Source: Nucisporomicrobium flavum | GTDB taxonomy: Bacteria; Actinomycetota; Actinomycetes; Mycobacteriales; Micromonosporaceae | Direction of reading: 5' to 3' | NCBI RefSeq assembly: GCF_016464385.1 | Contig: NZ_JADMLH010000016.1 | Span: 124,001-188,000, forward strand | Length of the DNA stretch: 64,000 nt | Part shown: positions 25,162 through 33,261 of the stretch, piece after piece | How the letters are laid out: the number at the start of each line of letters is the position of its first letter | How positions within the stretch are numbered: position 1 is the first letter of the stretch | Made by a program: the position numbers and the translations under genes | Notes under the pieces: generated by a model | What the model was told of the DNA's origin: nothing | The model's database searches: none | The model's input: only the letters and a program-made list of their open reading frames with translations

Positions 25162-25971
25162 TCAATCTTTCACGGCGCCGGCGGTGATGCCGGCGGCGAC
25201 GTAGCGCTGCGCCAGGATGAGCAGCAGCGTGGCGGGGATGGAGGCGATCACGGCGGTGGCCATGATCGCGTTCCACTGCTGGTTGTTGTTACCGATGTAG
25301 TGGTAGATGCCGAGGGTGATGGGCTGCTGCGACCCACCGCCGTCGAGGGTCGTCGCGAAGACGAAGTCGGACCAGGCCCAGAGGAAGGTGAACAGGCCGA
25401 CCGTGACGATCGCGTTGCGGCTGACCGGCAGGACGATGGACCAGAAGGTGCGGAATCGCCCGGCGCCGTCAACCACCGCCGCATTCATCAGGTCGTCCGG
25501 GATGCCGGACATGAACGCCGTGAAGATCAGTACGCCGAACGGCACCGCGATCGTGGAGTCGGCCAGTACGAGACCCGCCGCCGAGTTGAGCACCCCGAGC
25601 CGCAGATAGACGGCGTAGAACCCCATCGCCATGATGATCCCGGGGATCATCTGCGCCATCAACAGCACGAAACTCAGCACGCCGCCGCCGGCCGGCCGCA
25701 ACTTGGCCAGTGAGTAGCCGGCCGGCGCCGACAGGACGAGGGTCAGTACGACCGTGCCGAGCCCGATCAGCAGACTGGTGCCGAGGTAGGGGCCCTGCTG
25801 GTCCAGAACGGCTCGGTAACCCTCGAGCGTGCCGTGCACCGGGAAGAGGTGGGGCGGCTCGTGCCGCATGTCGGTGTCCCGGGTGAAGGACACGTTGATC
25901 ATCCAGTAGACCGGGAACAGCATGATCGCGGTCAGAGCCAGACCGGTGAGGGTCTTCACCGAGCGGGTCAT
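25162..25971 (-). CDS. ABC sugar transporter permease, MalG type
   Basis: 269 residues from ATG 25971, which overlaps the previous stop (ATGA). Six transmembrane helices including LTGLALTAIMLFPVYWMINVSF and VLSFVLLMAQMIPGIIMAM. The EAA loop for ATPase contact reads MNAAVVDGAGRFRTFWSIVLP. The membrane topology and C-terminal end fit the CUT1 (MalG) group. No ATPase gene is present in the operon, so a shared MsiK-like ATPase encoded elsewhere is expected, as is normal in actinomycetes. Confidence 0.93.
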   Translation of the reverse strand: MTRSVKTLTGLALTAIMLFPVYWMINVSFTRDTDMRHEPPHLFPVHGTLEGYRAVLDQQGPYLGTSLLIGLGTVVLTLVLSAPAGYSLAKLRPAGGGVLSFVLLMAQMIPGIIMAMGFYAVYLRLGVLNSAAGLVLADSTIAVPFGVLIFTAFMSGIPDDLMNAAVVDGAGRFRTFWSIVLPVSRNAIVTVGLFTFLWAWSDFVFATTLDGGGSQQPITLGIYHYIGNNNQQWNAIMATAVIASIPATLLLILAQRYVAAGITAGAVKD

Positions 25972-26912
25972 GACTGCTGCCGCCGCTGGATGCGGATGTA
26001 GAGCAGCCCGAAGGCGAACGCCATGAGGATCAGCAGGTTGCCGACCGCGGCGCCCGGCCCGAACTGCGGTAGCAGGTTGCCGAAGCTGAACCGGTAGGAC
26101 CAGGTCGCGAACGTGGTGGACGAATCGGCCGGGCCGCCCTTCGTCATGATCCAGATGATGTCGAAGACCTTGAGGGTGTAGACCAGGCCGAGCAGCAGGG
26201 TGATCGCCGATACCGGACGCAGGAGCGGGAAGGTGACCCGGCGGAAGCGCTGCCATCCGGAGGCGCCGTCCAGTTCGGCCGCTTCGTAGATGTCCGTCGG
26301 GATGGCCTGCAGCCCGCTGTGGAGCACGACCAGGTTGAACGGGATGCCGATCCAGATGTTCGCGATGATCACGCTGGTCAGCGCCCAGGTGGGCGAGGTG
26401 AGCCAGTTGACCGGGTCGAGTCCGAGCAGGCCGAGCGTCCAGTTCACCACGCCGGAGTCGCTGTTGAGCATCCACGACCAGGTGGAAGCCGACACGATGA
26501 GCGGCAGCAGCCACGGTACGAGGAACAGCGCCCGCAGCGTGCCGGACAACGGGAAGTGGTTGACGAAGAACACCGCCAGAGCCATCCCGATGCCGAACTG
26601 GAAGATCAGCGAGACGCCGGTGAACAGGACCGTGTGCAGCAGGGCCGGACCGAATGTGGCGTTCTGGACCACTGCCCGGTAGTTGTCGAGGCCGCTGAAC
26701 GGGGCCCCGCCCTGTACGAACGAGCGGACCGTGTAGTGCCGCAGGCTGAGGTCCAGGTTGCGGTACAGAGGGTAGGCGTAGAACGCGGCCAGGTAGGTCA
26801 CGACCGGCAGGAGGAACCCCCAGGCCGCCCACTGCTCCGACCGGCGCCCCGGCCGTCGCCGGGTGCCGGCCCGGACGGTGGACGCCGGCCGGGCCATCAC
26901 GTCGTCTGCCAT
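25968..26912 (-). CDS. ABC sugar transporter permease, MalF type
   Basis: 314 residues. A basic cytoplasmic start (RRRPGRRSEQWAAW) is followed by six helices and the EAA motif IYEAAELDGASGWQRFRRVTFPLL. The segments FLVPWLLPLIVSASTWSWML and IWIMTKGGPADSS are typical of CUT1 MalF-like proteins. It pairs with the MalG-type gene, and starts 3 bases after the binding-protein stop. This short spacing indicates one transcript from the promoter at about 28.2 kb. Confidence 0.94.
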   Translation of the reverse strand: MADDVMARPASTVRAGTRRRPGRRSEQWAAWGFLLPVVTYLAAFYAYPLYRNLDLSLRHYTVRSFVQGGAPFSGLDNYRAVVQNATFGPALLHTVLFTGVSLIFQFGIGMALAVFFVNHFPLSGTLRALFLVPWLLPLIVSASTWSWMLNSDSGVVNWTLGLLGLDPVNWLTSPTWALTSVIIANIWIGIPFNLVVLHSGLQAIPTDIYEAAELDGASGWQRFRRVTFPLLRPVSAITLLLGLVYTLKVFDIIWIMTKGGPADSSTTFATWSYRFSFGNLLPQFGPGAAVGNLLILMAFAFGLLYIRIQRRQQS

Positions 26913-26915
26913 GGG

Positions 26916-28181
26916 TTACTTGATCGCCGCGGCGGCGGTGCTCTGCGCGGCGGTCAGCGCGTCCTTCGGCGACTTGCCGCCGGAGAGCGCGGACTGGAAC
27001 GCGGTCCACATCGGCTCGGAGATCCTCGGATACTTGGTGCCGAGATTGTCGCTGGTACGGCCCTTGGCGGCCTTGACCGCCTCCACCCACACCTTGAGAT
27101 CCGGGTTCGCGGCGACCTGCTTCTGTTGCACCGCTTCGGTCGCGGCGACGTAGGACAGGGTGGTGTCGGTGGTGAGCGCGTTGTCGGCGTTGGTCAGGCA
27201 GCCGATGATCTTTTCCGTGGCGGCGTACCGGCCGGTGTCCTTCTGCACCGGAGCGGTGACGAACTCACCTCCGGTGGGCGCCGGTGCGACGCCACCGGCC
27301 TGCGACGGGATCGGGATGATGCCCCAGTCGAAGCCGGTCTTCCCAGCGTTGGCCAGCTGCCACGTGCCGTTCTCGCTGAACGCGACGTTGCCGGTGGCGA
27401 ACTCCTGCCAGCTCGTCGTCTGGGTGTTGTTGATGACCGAGTTCGGCGCGTAGCCCTGCTTGAGCCAGTCGGTCCACAACGTCAGCGCGGCCACGCCCTG
27501 GGCCGAGTCGAGCTGGGTCAGGTCAGCGCCGGAGCCCCAGAACCAGGGCAGGAACTGGAACGAGCCCTCCTCGGTGCCGATGGCCGAGAACGTGATGCCC
27601 TTCTTGCCGGTCGCCTTGACCTTCGCCAGCGCCGCGGTCAGTGACGTCCAGTCCTTGATCGTGGCCGGGTCGACCTTCGCGGCGCTGAGCACCTTCTTGT
27701 TGTAGTAGAGGGCCAGGGTGTTGGCGCCGATCGGGACGCCGTACGTCTTTCCGTCCAGTTGGCCGGCAGCCAGCAGGTTGGGCTCGATCCCGGAGGTGTC
27801 GAGCTTGATGTCGCCGGTGGTGGTCAGCACCCCCGCCTCGGCCAGGGTCGAGATCACCGGGTTGTCGACGATCAGCAGGTCGGGGGAGGTGCCCTGCTGG
27901 GCGGCGAGCAGGGCCTTGTTGGTCAGGTCGGTGGTGTCGTACCCGGTGCGCTTGACGGCGACGCCCGCGTCGGTGCCGCACTTGGTGAGCAGCTTGACCC
28001 AGTCGGAAGAGTCGTCGAACTGCGGGTAGGGGTCCCAGACGGCGTAGGTGCCGCCGCTGCCGGACGAGCCGGTCGCCGGGCTGGTGCTGTCGGCGTGCGA
28101 GCACGCCGTGGTGAGACAGGCCAGGCTCACCGTCAGCACCGCGCAGCCGAGGGCCCGGTGCCTGGTCAGGGATGTCGTCAT
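26916..28181 (-). CDS. ABC sugar transporter substrate-binding lipoprotein
   Basis: 421 residues. The signal ends in a lipobox, LTTAC, with Cys27 to be lipidated. The mature part has the CUT1 binding-protein features: LTNKALLAAQQGTSPDLLIVDNP, GKTYGVPIGANTLALYYNKK, and WQLANAGKTGFDWGIIPIP. It captures an oligosaccharide for the following permeases. GAGGAGCGACCC gives a good ribosome-binding site at ATG 28181. A LacI-type operator palindrome lies 67 bases upstream. Ligand unknown; nearby GH54 and clan-A enzymes hint at arabinose-containing oligosaccharides. Confidence 0.93.
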   Translation of the reverse strand: MTTSLTRHRALGCAVLTVSLACLTTACSHADSTSPATGSSGSGGTYAVWDPYPQFDDSSDWVKLLTKCGTDAGVAVKRTGYDTTDLTNKALLAAQQGTSPDLLIVDNPVISTLAEAGVLTTTGDIKLDTSGIEPNLLAAGQLDGKTYGVPIGANTLALYYNKKVLSAAKVDPATIKDWTSLTAALAKVKATGKKGITFSAIGTEEGSFQFLPWFWGSGADLTQLDSAQGVAALTLWTDWLKQGYAPNSVINNTQTTSWQEFATGNVAFSENGTWQLANAGKTGFDWGIIPIPSQAGGVAPAPTGGEFVTAPVQKDTGRYAATEKIIGCLTNADNALTTDTTLSYVAATEAVQQKQVAANPDLKVWVEAVKAAKGRTSDNLGTKYPRISEPMWTAFQSALSGGKSPKDALTAAQSTAAAAIK

Positions 28182-28245
28182 ATGGGTCGCTCCTCATGCC
28201 ATGCGGCGTCGCGGATACCTGTGCGGGCGGCGAAGCTTGACGTTT

Positions 28246-28262
28246 AGCGAATCGATTCGACA
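28246..28262. promoter_or_regulatory. LacI-family operator (transporter side)
   Basis: AGCGAATCGATTCGACA contains the perfect 12-bp palindrome CGAATCGATTCG with central CG, the usual LacI-family architecture. It lies upstream of the binding-protein gene, and its 17-base sequence recurs with one change in front of the lacI-type gene. Confidence 0.8.
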
Positions 28263-28388
28263 CATCGGTTCGCCGACCATAGGTCGCCTCCTGCGCACGG
28301 TCAAGACTCATTTGACCTGCCTGTAAACGGATCTTTCATCGTCACGACATCCCGTTGACATCGGCATCGGTCTCTATCTACCGTGAGA

Positions 28389-28405
28389 AGCGAATCGGTT
28401 CGACA
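28389..28405. promoter_or_regulatory. LacI-family operator (regulator side)
   Basis: AGCGAATCGGTTCGACA matches the transporter-side operator at 16 of 17 bases. It is 108 bases before the regulator start, which implies autoregulation. Confidence 0.78.
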
Positions 28406-28512
28406 ACATAGTGTGCCCCGGTCCGCGGGTCGTTCGGCGGATCGGCCGCTGCCTGGACGCCGTCCGGCAGCCTCGCCGACAGTCTCGATACGCTCAGTCA
28501 GATGAGGTGGGG

Positions 28513-29526
28513 ATGAACATCGGGGAGATCGCGCGCCGGGCCGGGGTGTCGCGCAGCACTGTGTCGTACGCGTTGAGCGGCCGCCGCCCGGTCGGCCCGG
28601 AGACCAGGCAGCGCATCCAGGCCGTGATCGACGAGATCGGCTACCGCCCCAACGCCGCCGCGCGTGCCCTCAAGGAGGGGCGCACCCGCACTCTCGGGCT
28701 CGTCATCCCCCCGGCCAGCCTGCTGCTGACCGACATGCAGCTGGGCTTCGTCGCCAGTGTCGTCGAGGCCGCCGCCCACGATGACCTTGACGTGCTGTTG
28801 TCGCCGTCCGGCGGTGACCACGACCGGTCCTTCGAGCGTCTGATATCCGGCCGCCGGGTCGACGGCGTCATCCTGATGGAGATCCGGCTGGAGGATGAGC
28901 GGGTCACCCGCCTGCAGCAGGCCGGCCTGCCGTTCGTCACCATCGGGCACACGGCCCATCCGCACGGAACCTGCTGGGTCGACGTCGACTACGCCACGCT
29001 CGTCGCCCGGTGCGTGCACCACCTCGCCGATCTCGGGCACCGGGCGATCGCGTTGATCAATCGGTCCACCGAGCTGGTCGCTGTCGGGTACGGACCGGCG
29101 CATCGGGCTCAGGCGGCCTTCGGTGAGGCCGCGGACCGGCGTGGCGTGACCGGCATGAATCTGCCCTGCGCCGATGACCCGGCCGGCGGCGAGGAGTGCT
29201 TCGAACAACTCCGCGAGCGGCACCCGGAGATCACCGCGATCGTCACCATCAACGAGGCCGCGCTGCCCGGGATCCAGCGCGGCATCGAGCGGGCCGGCCT
29301 CACGGTCCCTCGGGACCTGTCCATCGCCGGCGTCGCCGCCCGGCACTGGGCGGAGGGCTTCCGCCCCCAGCTCACCGCCGCCGACGTTCCCACCCTGGAA
29401 ATGGGCAAGCACGCCGTCGACCTTCTTCTGGAACGCATAGCCACACCGGACGGTGCGCCGCGGCACCTGCTGCTCGCCCCGCCGATCTCCCTGCGGGACA
29501 GCACCGGACCGGTGCCCGCAGTCTGA
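28513..29526 (+). CDS. LacI-family transcriptional repressor
   Basis: 337 residues from ATG 28513, which follows GAGGTGGGG; the longer reading upstream is rejected because it has no LacI-like sequence. The DNA-binding domain is NIGEIARRAGVSRSTVSYALSGRRPVGPETRQRI with hinge helix PNAAARALKEG. The periplasmic-binding-protein-type core follows (TLGLVIPPASLLL, DGVILMEIRLED, ITAIVTINEAALPGIQRGI). The divergent ABC operon and two identical-type operators make it the local regulator, probably releasing DNA on binding an imported sugar. Effector not known. Confidence 0.93.
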   Translation: MNIGEIARRAGVSRSTVSYALSGRRPVGPETRQRIQAVIDEIGYRPNAAARALKEGRTRTLGLVIPPASLLLTDMQLGFVASVVEAAAHDDLDVLLSPSGGDHDRSFERLISGRRVDGVILMEIRLEDERVTRLQQAGLPFVTIGHTAHPHGTCWVDVDYATLVARCVHHLADLGHRAIALINRSTELVAVGYGPAHRAQAAFGEAADRRGVTGMNLPCADDPAGGEECFEQLRERHPEITAIVTINEAALPGIQRGIERAGLTVPRDLSIAGVAARHWAEGFRPQLTAADVPTLEMGKHAVDLLLERIATPDGAPRHLLLAPPISLRDSTGPVPAV

Positions 29527-29547
29527 CCCTGTCCGAACAGCCCGGGA

Positions 29548-29562
29548 CGAGCCGCCGGCTCG
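29548..29562. promoter_or_regulatory. Inverted repeat before the arabinoside-hydrolase pair
   Basis: CGAGCCG-C-CGGCTCG is a 7-bp inverted repeat with a 1-base centre, between lacI and the clan GH-A gene. It is unlike the LacI operators above, and the one-base loop is unsuitable for a terminator hairpin, so a separate regulator site is possible. Confidence 0.3.
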
Positions 29563-29655
29563 CCTCGCGATTCCTGCTGCCCGCGTCCCGGAGCCACATC
29601 CAGATCCCCCGTAACTGTCGCTTCCCTATCGTCGACTCGACCCCCGGAGACATCG

Positions 29656-31452
29656 ATGCAGCAGAGAAGAAGACTCCACCGGTTCGCCACCAGAGCGTCG
29701 CTCGCGATCGGCATGGTCCTGGCGGCCGCCGTCCCGTTCACCGGGGCGCAACCCGCCCAGGCCGCCGCCGGCGTGGCGCTCAACGTCGACCTGGCCTCCA
29801 GCCGCGGCACGTCCACGCTGGTCGGCGAAGGTGTCCTCTACGGGATCAACCAGGACGCCACCCTGCCGGCCGACCAGTTCATCCAGCCGCTGAGACTCAA
29901 CGCCTTCCGGGGCGGCGGGTGGTTCTCCGGCGGCTGGATCAAGGACAACTACCAGTACGGCCCGGCCACTCAGGCCGACATCACGTCGATCATCGCGCAG
30001 GCCCGGCGGTTGAACCAGGTCGGCGATCACCCGCAGTATCAGGTGCTGCTGAGCGACCTGTACGGGCTCAACGCCGGCCAGCCGTCGAACACGGTCTACC
30101 CGTGCGACAACGGCAACTGCTCGAACTGGGCCACGTTCATCGACACAACCGTGGCGGCGCTGCAGGCCAGCGGTCTGCCGTTCGCGTACGACATCGACAA
30201 CGAGCCGGACATCTCCGCCTTCTGGAAGGCGGGGGTCAACAGCACCCAGTACTTCCAGATGTGGGACACCGCCTACCGCGAACTCCGCAGGGTCGCCCCG
30301 GGCGCGCAGATCGTCGGCCCGTCGTTCGCCTACACGCCGCAGGCCCGGCCGGCGCAGTGGAGCACCTTCCTCAACCACGTCAAGGCCGCGGGAACCGTGC
30401 CGGACTGGATCACCAACCACGACGAGGGCGACGTCGACGACCCGGTCACGGTGGCGCAGGCGCTGAACAGCCAACTGGCCGCGGCCGGGATCGCCGCCCG
30501 GCCCCTGTCGGCCAACGAGTACCAGCCCGCCGACCGGCAGACCGCGGGCGTCACCGCCTGGTACCTGGCCCGGTTCGCCCAATCCGGCTACACCAACGCG
30601 ATGCGCGGCAACTGGGTCTGCTGCATGACCCCGAATCTCACCGGCATCCTGACTCAGAGCAATGGCACCTGGACCACCAGCGGCAACTGGTGGACGATGC
30701 GGTCCTACGCCGACATGACCGGCACCCTGGTCAACACCTCCGGACAGGTCGGCAGCACCGCGGTCTCCGCGTCGATCGACAGCACCTACCGGCGGGCCGT
30801 CGCCATCATCGGCGACAGCAACGGCTACACCGGCAGCGCGACGGTGACCTTCAGCGGCGTGTCGGCCCACACCTGGCTGGCCGGCAACGGCCGGGTCAAC
30901 GTCGTGGTCGACCGGATCCCGGACCAGGCGACGCTCAACGCACCGCAGGTCGTGCTCAACCAGACCATGACCGTCTCCGGTGGCGCCATCACCGTGCCAC
31001 TGACGTTCCAGGCCTCGCACGACGCCTTCGCCGTCTACGTGACCCCGGCCTCGACCAGCGGTCAGCAGGGTGTGGAGCTGGTCGGCGCCCAGTCGGGCCG
31101 ATGCGTCGACGTACCCGGCGGATCGACGACCAACGGCACGCAAACTCAGCTGTACGACTGCTCCGGTGGCGCGTCGCAGCGGTGGACCTACACCGCAGGC
31201 AAGCAACTGCAGGTGTACGGCAGCAAGTGCCTCGACGCCAGCGGCCGTGGCACCACGAACGGGACCGCGGTGATCATCTGGGACTGCAACGGGCAGCCCA
31301 ACCAGCAGTGGAACCTCGATGCCAACGGCACGATCACCGGGGTGCAGTCGAGCCTGTGCCTGGACGCCAACGGTGCCGGGACAGCCAACGGCACCCCATT
31401 GATCCTCTGGTCCTGCAACGGCGGCGCCAACCAGAAATGGAGCACGCGATGA
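29656..31452 (+). CDS. Secreted clan GH-A glycosidase (GH39-like) with ricin-B-lectin module
   Basis: 598 residues. Sec signal MQQRRRLHRFATRASLAIGMVL ending at about residue 37 (AQAAAG). The TIM-barrel region has the acid/base Glu183 in DIDNEPDIS and the candidate nucleophile Glu288 in SANEYQP, the layout of clan GH-A families such as GH39 and GH30. A beta domain (about 365-470) precedes a C-terminal CBM13/ricin-B trefoil with three repeats (GRCVDVPGG, KCLDASGRG, LCLDANGAG; QxW motifs QRW, QQW, QKW). The ATGA overlap with the next gene couples it to a GH54 enzyme. Substrate is likely a plant arabinoside, inferred. Confidence 0.85.
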   Translation: MQQRRRLHRFATRASLAIGMVLAAAVPFTGAQPAQAAAGVALNVDLASSRGTSTLVGEGVLYGINQDATLPADQFIQPLRLNAFRGGGWFSGGWIKDNYQYGPATQADITSIIAQARRLNQVGDHPQYQVLLSDLYGLNAGQPSNTVYPCDNGNCSNWATFIDTTVAALQASGLPFAYDIDNEPDISAFWKAGVNSTQYFQMWDTAYRELRRVAPGAQIVGPSFAYTPQARPAQWSTFLNHVKAAGTVPDWITNHDEGDVDDPVTVAQALNSQLAAAGIAARPLSANEYQPADRQTAGVTAWYLARFAQSGYTNAMRGNWVCCMTPNLTGILTQSNGTWTTSGNWWTMRSYADMTGTLVNTSGQVGSTAVSASIDSTYRRAVAIIGDSNGYTGSATVTFSGVSAHTWLAGNGRVNVVVDRIPDQATLNAPQVVLNQTMTVSGGAITVPLTFQASHDAFAVYVTPASTSGQQGVELVGAQSGRCVDVPGGSTTNGTQTQLYDCSGGASQRWTYTAGKQLQVYGSKCLDASGRGTTNGTAVIIWDCNGQPNQQWNLDANGTITGVQSSLCLDANGAGTANGTPLILWSCNGGANQKWSTR

Positions 31453-32912
31453 ACGGGATGATCCGCAGCTTCATCGCGGCCGTCGCGACGCCACCCGCGC
31501 TCCTCGCCGCCACCGCGACCGCAGTGCTCACGGGCCCATCCAGCGCCCAGGCCGCCACCGCCGGGCCGTGCGACATCTACGCCTCGGGCGGCACACCCTG
31601 CGTGGCCGCGCACAGCACCACCCGGGCGTTGTACGGCTCGTACAACGGCCCGCTGTACCAGATCCGCCGGTCGTCCGACAACACGATCAAGGACGTCGGC
31701 GTCCTGAGCGCGGGTGGATACGCGGATGCGGCGAGCCAGGACTCCTTCTGCGCCGGCACGAGTTGCGTGATCACCGTCATCTACGACCAGTCCGGTCGCG
31801 GCAATCGCCTCACCCAGGCGCCGGCCGGCTACTGGCCGGGACCGGCGGCCGGCGGCGCGGACAACCTCGCCGATGCGAAGGCGGCTCCGGTCACCCTTGG
31901 CGGCCACAAGGCGTACGGCGTCTACGTCGCCCCGGGAACCGGTTACCGCAACAACAACACCAACGGAGTCGCGAAGGGCGACCAGCCCGAGGGAATCTAC
32001 GCCGTCGTCGACGGTACCCACTACAACAACTGGTGCTGCTTCGACTACGGCAACGCCCAGACCGACGGGCAGGCCGATTCGCCGGCGATCATGGAGACCG
32101 TCTACTTCGGCGCCGACAAGCAGTGGGGCTGGGGCGACGGCAACGGCCCCTGGGTGATGGGTGACCTCGAGTGGGGGCTGTTCTCCGGCTCGAAGGCCGG
32201 ATACAACCCCAACCCGACGATCAACCAGCGTTACGTCACCGCTGTGGTGAAGGGCGAACCCAACCACTGGGCCATCCGGGAGGGCAGCGCCCAGTCCGGC
32301 GCGCTGTCCACCGTCTTCGACGGGGTACGCCCGAGCGGCTACAACCCGATGAAGAAGGAGGGCGCGATCCTTCTCGGTATCGGCGGGGACAACAGCACCT
32401 CCGGCGCCGGAACCTTCTTCGAAGGGGTGCTCACCTCCGGCTACCCGTCCGACGCGACCGAGAACGCGGTGCAGGCGAACATCACCGCCGCCGGCTACGG
32501 AGCCGGGAGCGGTGACCCGCAGCCGGGCGCCCAGATCGTCGGCAACCAGTCCGGGCGCTGTGTCGAGGTGCCGGCCAGTTCCACCGCGAACGGCGCCCAG
32601 GTGCAGTTGGCCGACTGCCAGAACGCCGACCGGCAGCGCTGGACGTACACGTCCGGCCGCGCGCTGCAGGTGTACGGCAACAAGTGTCTGGACGCGAGTG
32701 GCCAGGGCACCGTCAACGGCACCAAGGTGATCATCTGGGACTGCAACGGTCAGCCGAACCAGCAGTGGACCCTGAACGCCGACCGCACCGTCACCGGAGT
32801 CCAGTCCGGGCTGTGCCTGGACGCCGAGGGAGCGGGAACGGCGAACGGAACCCGGCTCATACTGTGGGCGTGCCACGGCGGCCCGAACCAGCAATGGAGC
32901 CTGCGCAATTGA
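31449..32912 (+). CDS. Secreted GH54 alpha-L-arabinofuranosidase with ricin-B-lectin module
   Basis: 487 residues. The signal peptide ends near residue 35 (SSAQAATAG). The GH54 domain begins at once with GPCDIYASGGTPCVAAHSTT and ALYGSYNGPLYQIRR. It keeps the AbfB nucleophile Glu241 (GDLEWGLF) and acid/base Asp314 (GIGGDNS). Here the fungal AbfB C-terminal arabinose-binding CBM42 is absent. Instead, after SGDPQPG, there is a CBM13 trefoil with GRCVEVPAS, KCLDASGQG and LCLDAEGAG repeats that is very similar to that of its neighbour. It should remove terminal arabinofuranose from arabinan or arabinoxylan. The ATG overlaps the previous stop. Confidence 0.93.
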   Translation: MNGMIRSFIAAVATPPALLAATATAVLTGPSSAQAATAGPCDIYASGGTPCVAAHSTTRALYGSYNGPLYQIRRSSDNTIKDVGVLSAGGYADAASQDSFCAGTSCVITVIYDQSGRGNRLTQAPAGYWPGPAAGGADNLADAKAAPVTLGGHKAYGVYVAPGTGYRNNNTNGVAKGDQPEGIYAVVDGTHYNNWCCFDYGNAQTDGQADSPAIMETVYFGADKQWGWGDGNGPWVMGDLEWGLFSGSKAGYNPNPTINQRYVTAVVKGEPNHWAIREGSAQSGALSTVFDGVRPSGYNPMKKEGAILLGIGGDNSTSGAGTFFEGVLTSGYPSDATENAVQANITAAGYGAGSGDPQPGAQIVGNQSGRCVEVPASSTANGAQVQLADCQNADRQRWTYTSGRALQVYGNKCLDASGQGTVNGTKVIIWDCNGQPNQQWTLNADRTVTGVQSGLCLDAEGAGTANGTRLILWACHGGPNQQWSLRN

Positions 32913-32958
32913 TGGAGCGAGAAGGTCATGGACCCGCCGGACGGCCCGAAAATGATCG

Positions 32959-32990
32959 TGGGCATCCTCCGAGGAATCAGAGAATGCCCA
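32959..32990. terminator. Possible shared terminator hairpin
   Basis: TGGGCAT (32959-32965) pairs with ATGCCCA (32984-32990) around an 18-base loop that itself can fold (CCTC/GAGG). It sits between the GH54 gene and the 3' end of the tRNA, suiting both directions. Confidence 0.45.
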
Positions 32991-32999
32991 GGTCATGCT

Positions 33000-33075
33000 T
33001 GGTGCGCCGCGTAGGACTTGAACCTACAACCCGCGGATTAAGAGTCCGCTGCTCTGCCAATTGAGCTAGCGGCGC
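33000..33075 (-). tRNA. tRNA-Lys, anticodon CTT
   Basis: On the minus strand the 76 bases fold into a standard cloverleaf: 7-bp acceptor GCGCCGC/GCGGCGC, D stem GCTC/GAGC, anticodon stem GCGGA/TCCGC with loop CTCTTAA (anticodon CTT), T stem GTAGG/CCTAC with loop TTCAAGT. The discriminator base is A and the CCA end (33000-33002) is encoded. It reads AAG lysine codons. Confidence 0.97.
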
Positions 33076-33261
33076 TCGCTGGCAACGGAGAAACATTAAC
33101 ACGGGCTCTCCGGGTCCCCGAAATCGGGGGCCGGGCCTTGATCGTCGGGCGGGGCGGTGGGTCACGACATGATCGCGTGGCCTCGCGGGGGACTCCGGCG
33201 CTTGCCTTCGTAGGGCAGGATGTGCCCGCGGAACTCCAGATCGGGGCAGAGGATGGGCAGG

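Noticed and set aside
29196..32912. Single very long open frame through lacI, the clan GH-A and the GH54 genes
   Set aside because: Only its last third (from 31449) resembles protein families; the rest is an out-of-frame shadow of real genes.
32977..33165. Short ORF over the tRNA-Lys gene
   Set aside because: It covers a tRNA with perfect cloverleaf pairing; coding use is very unlikely.
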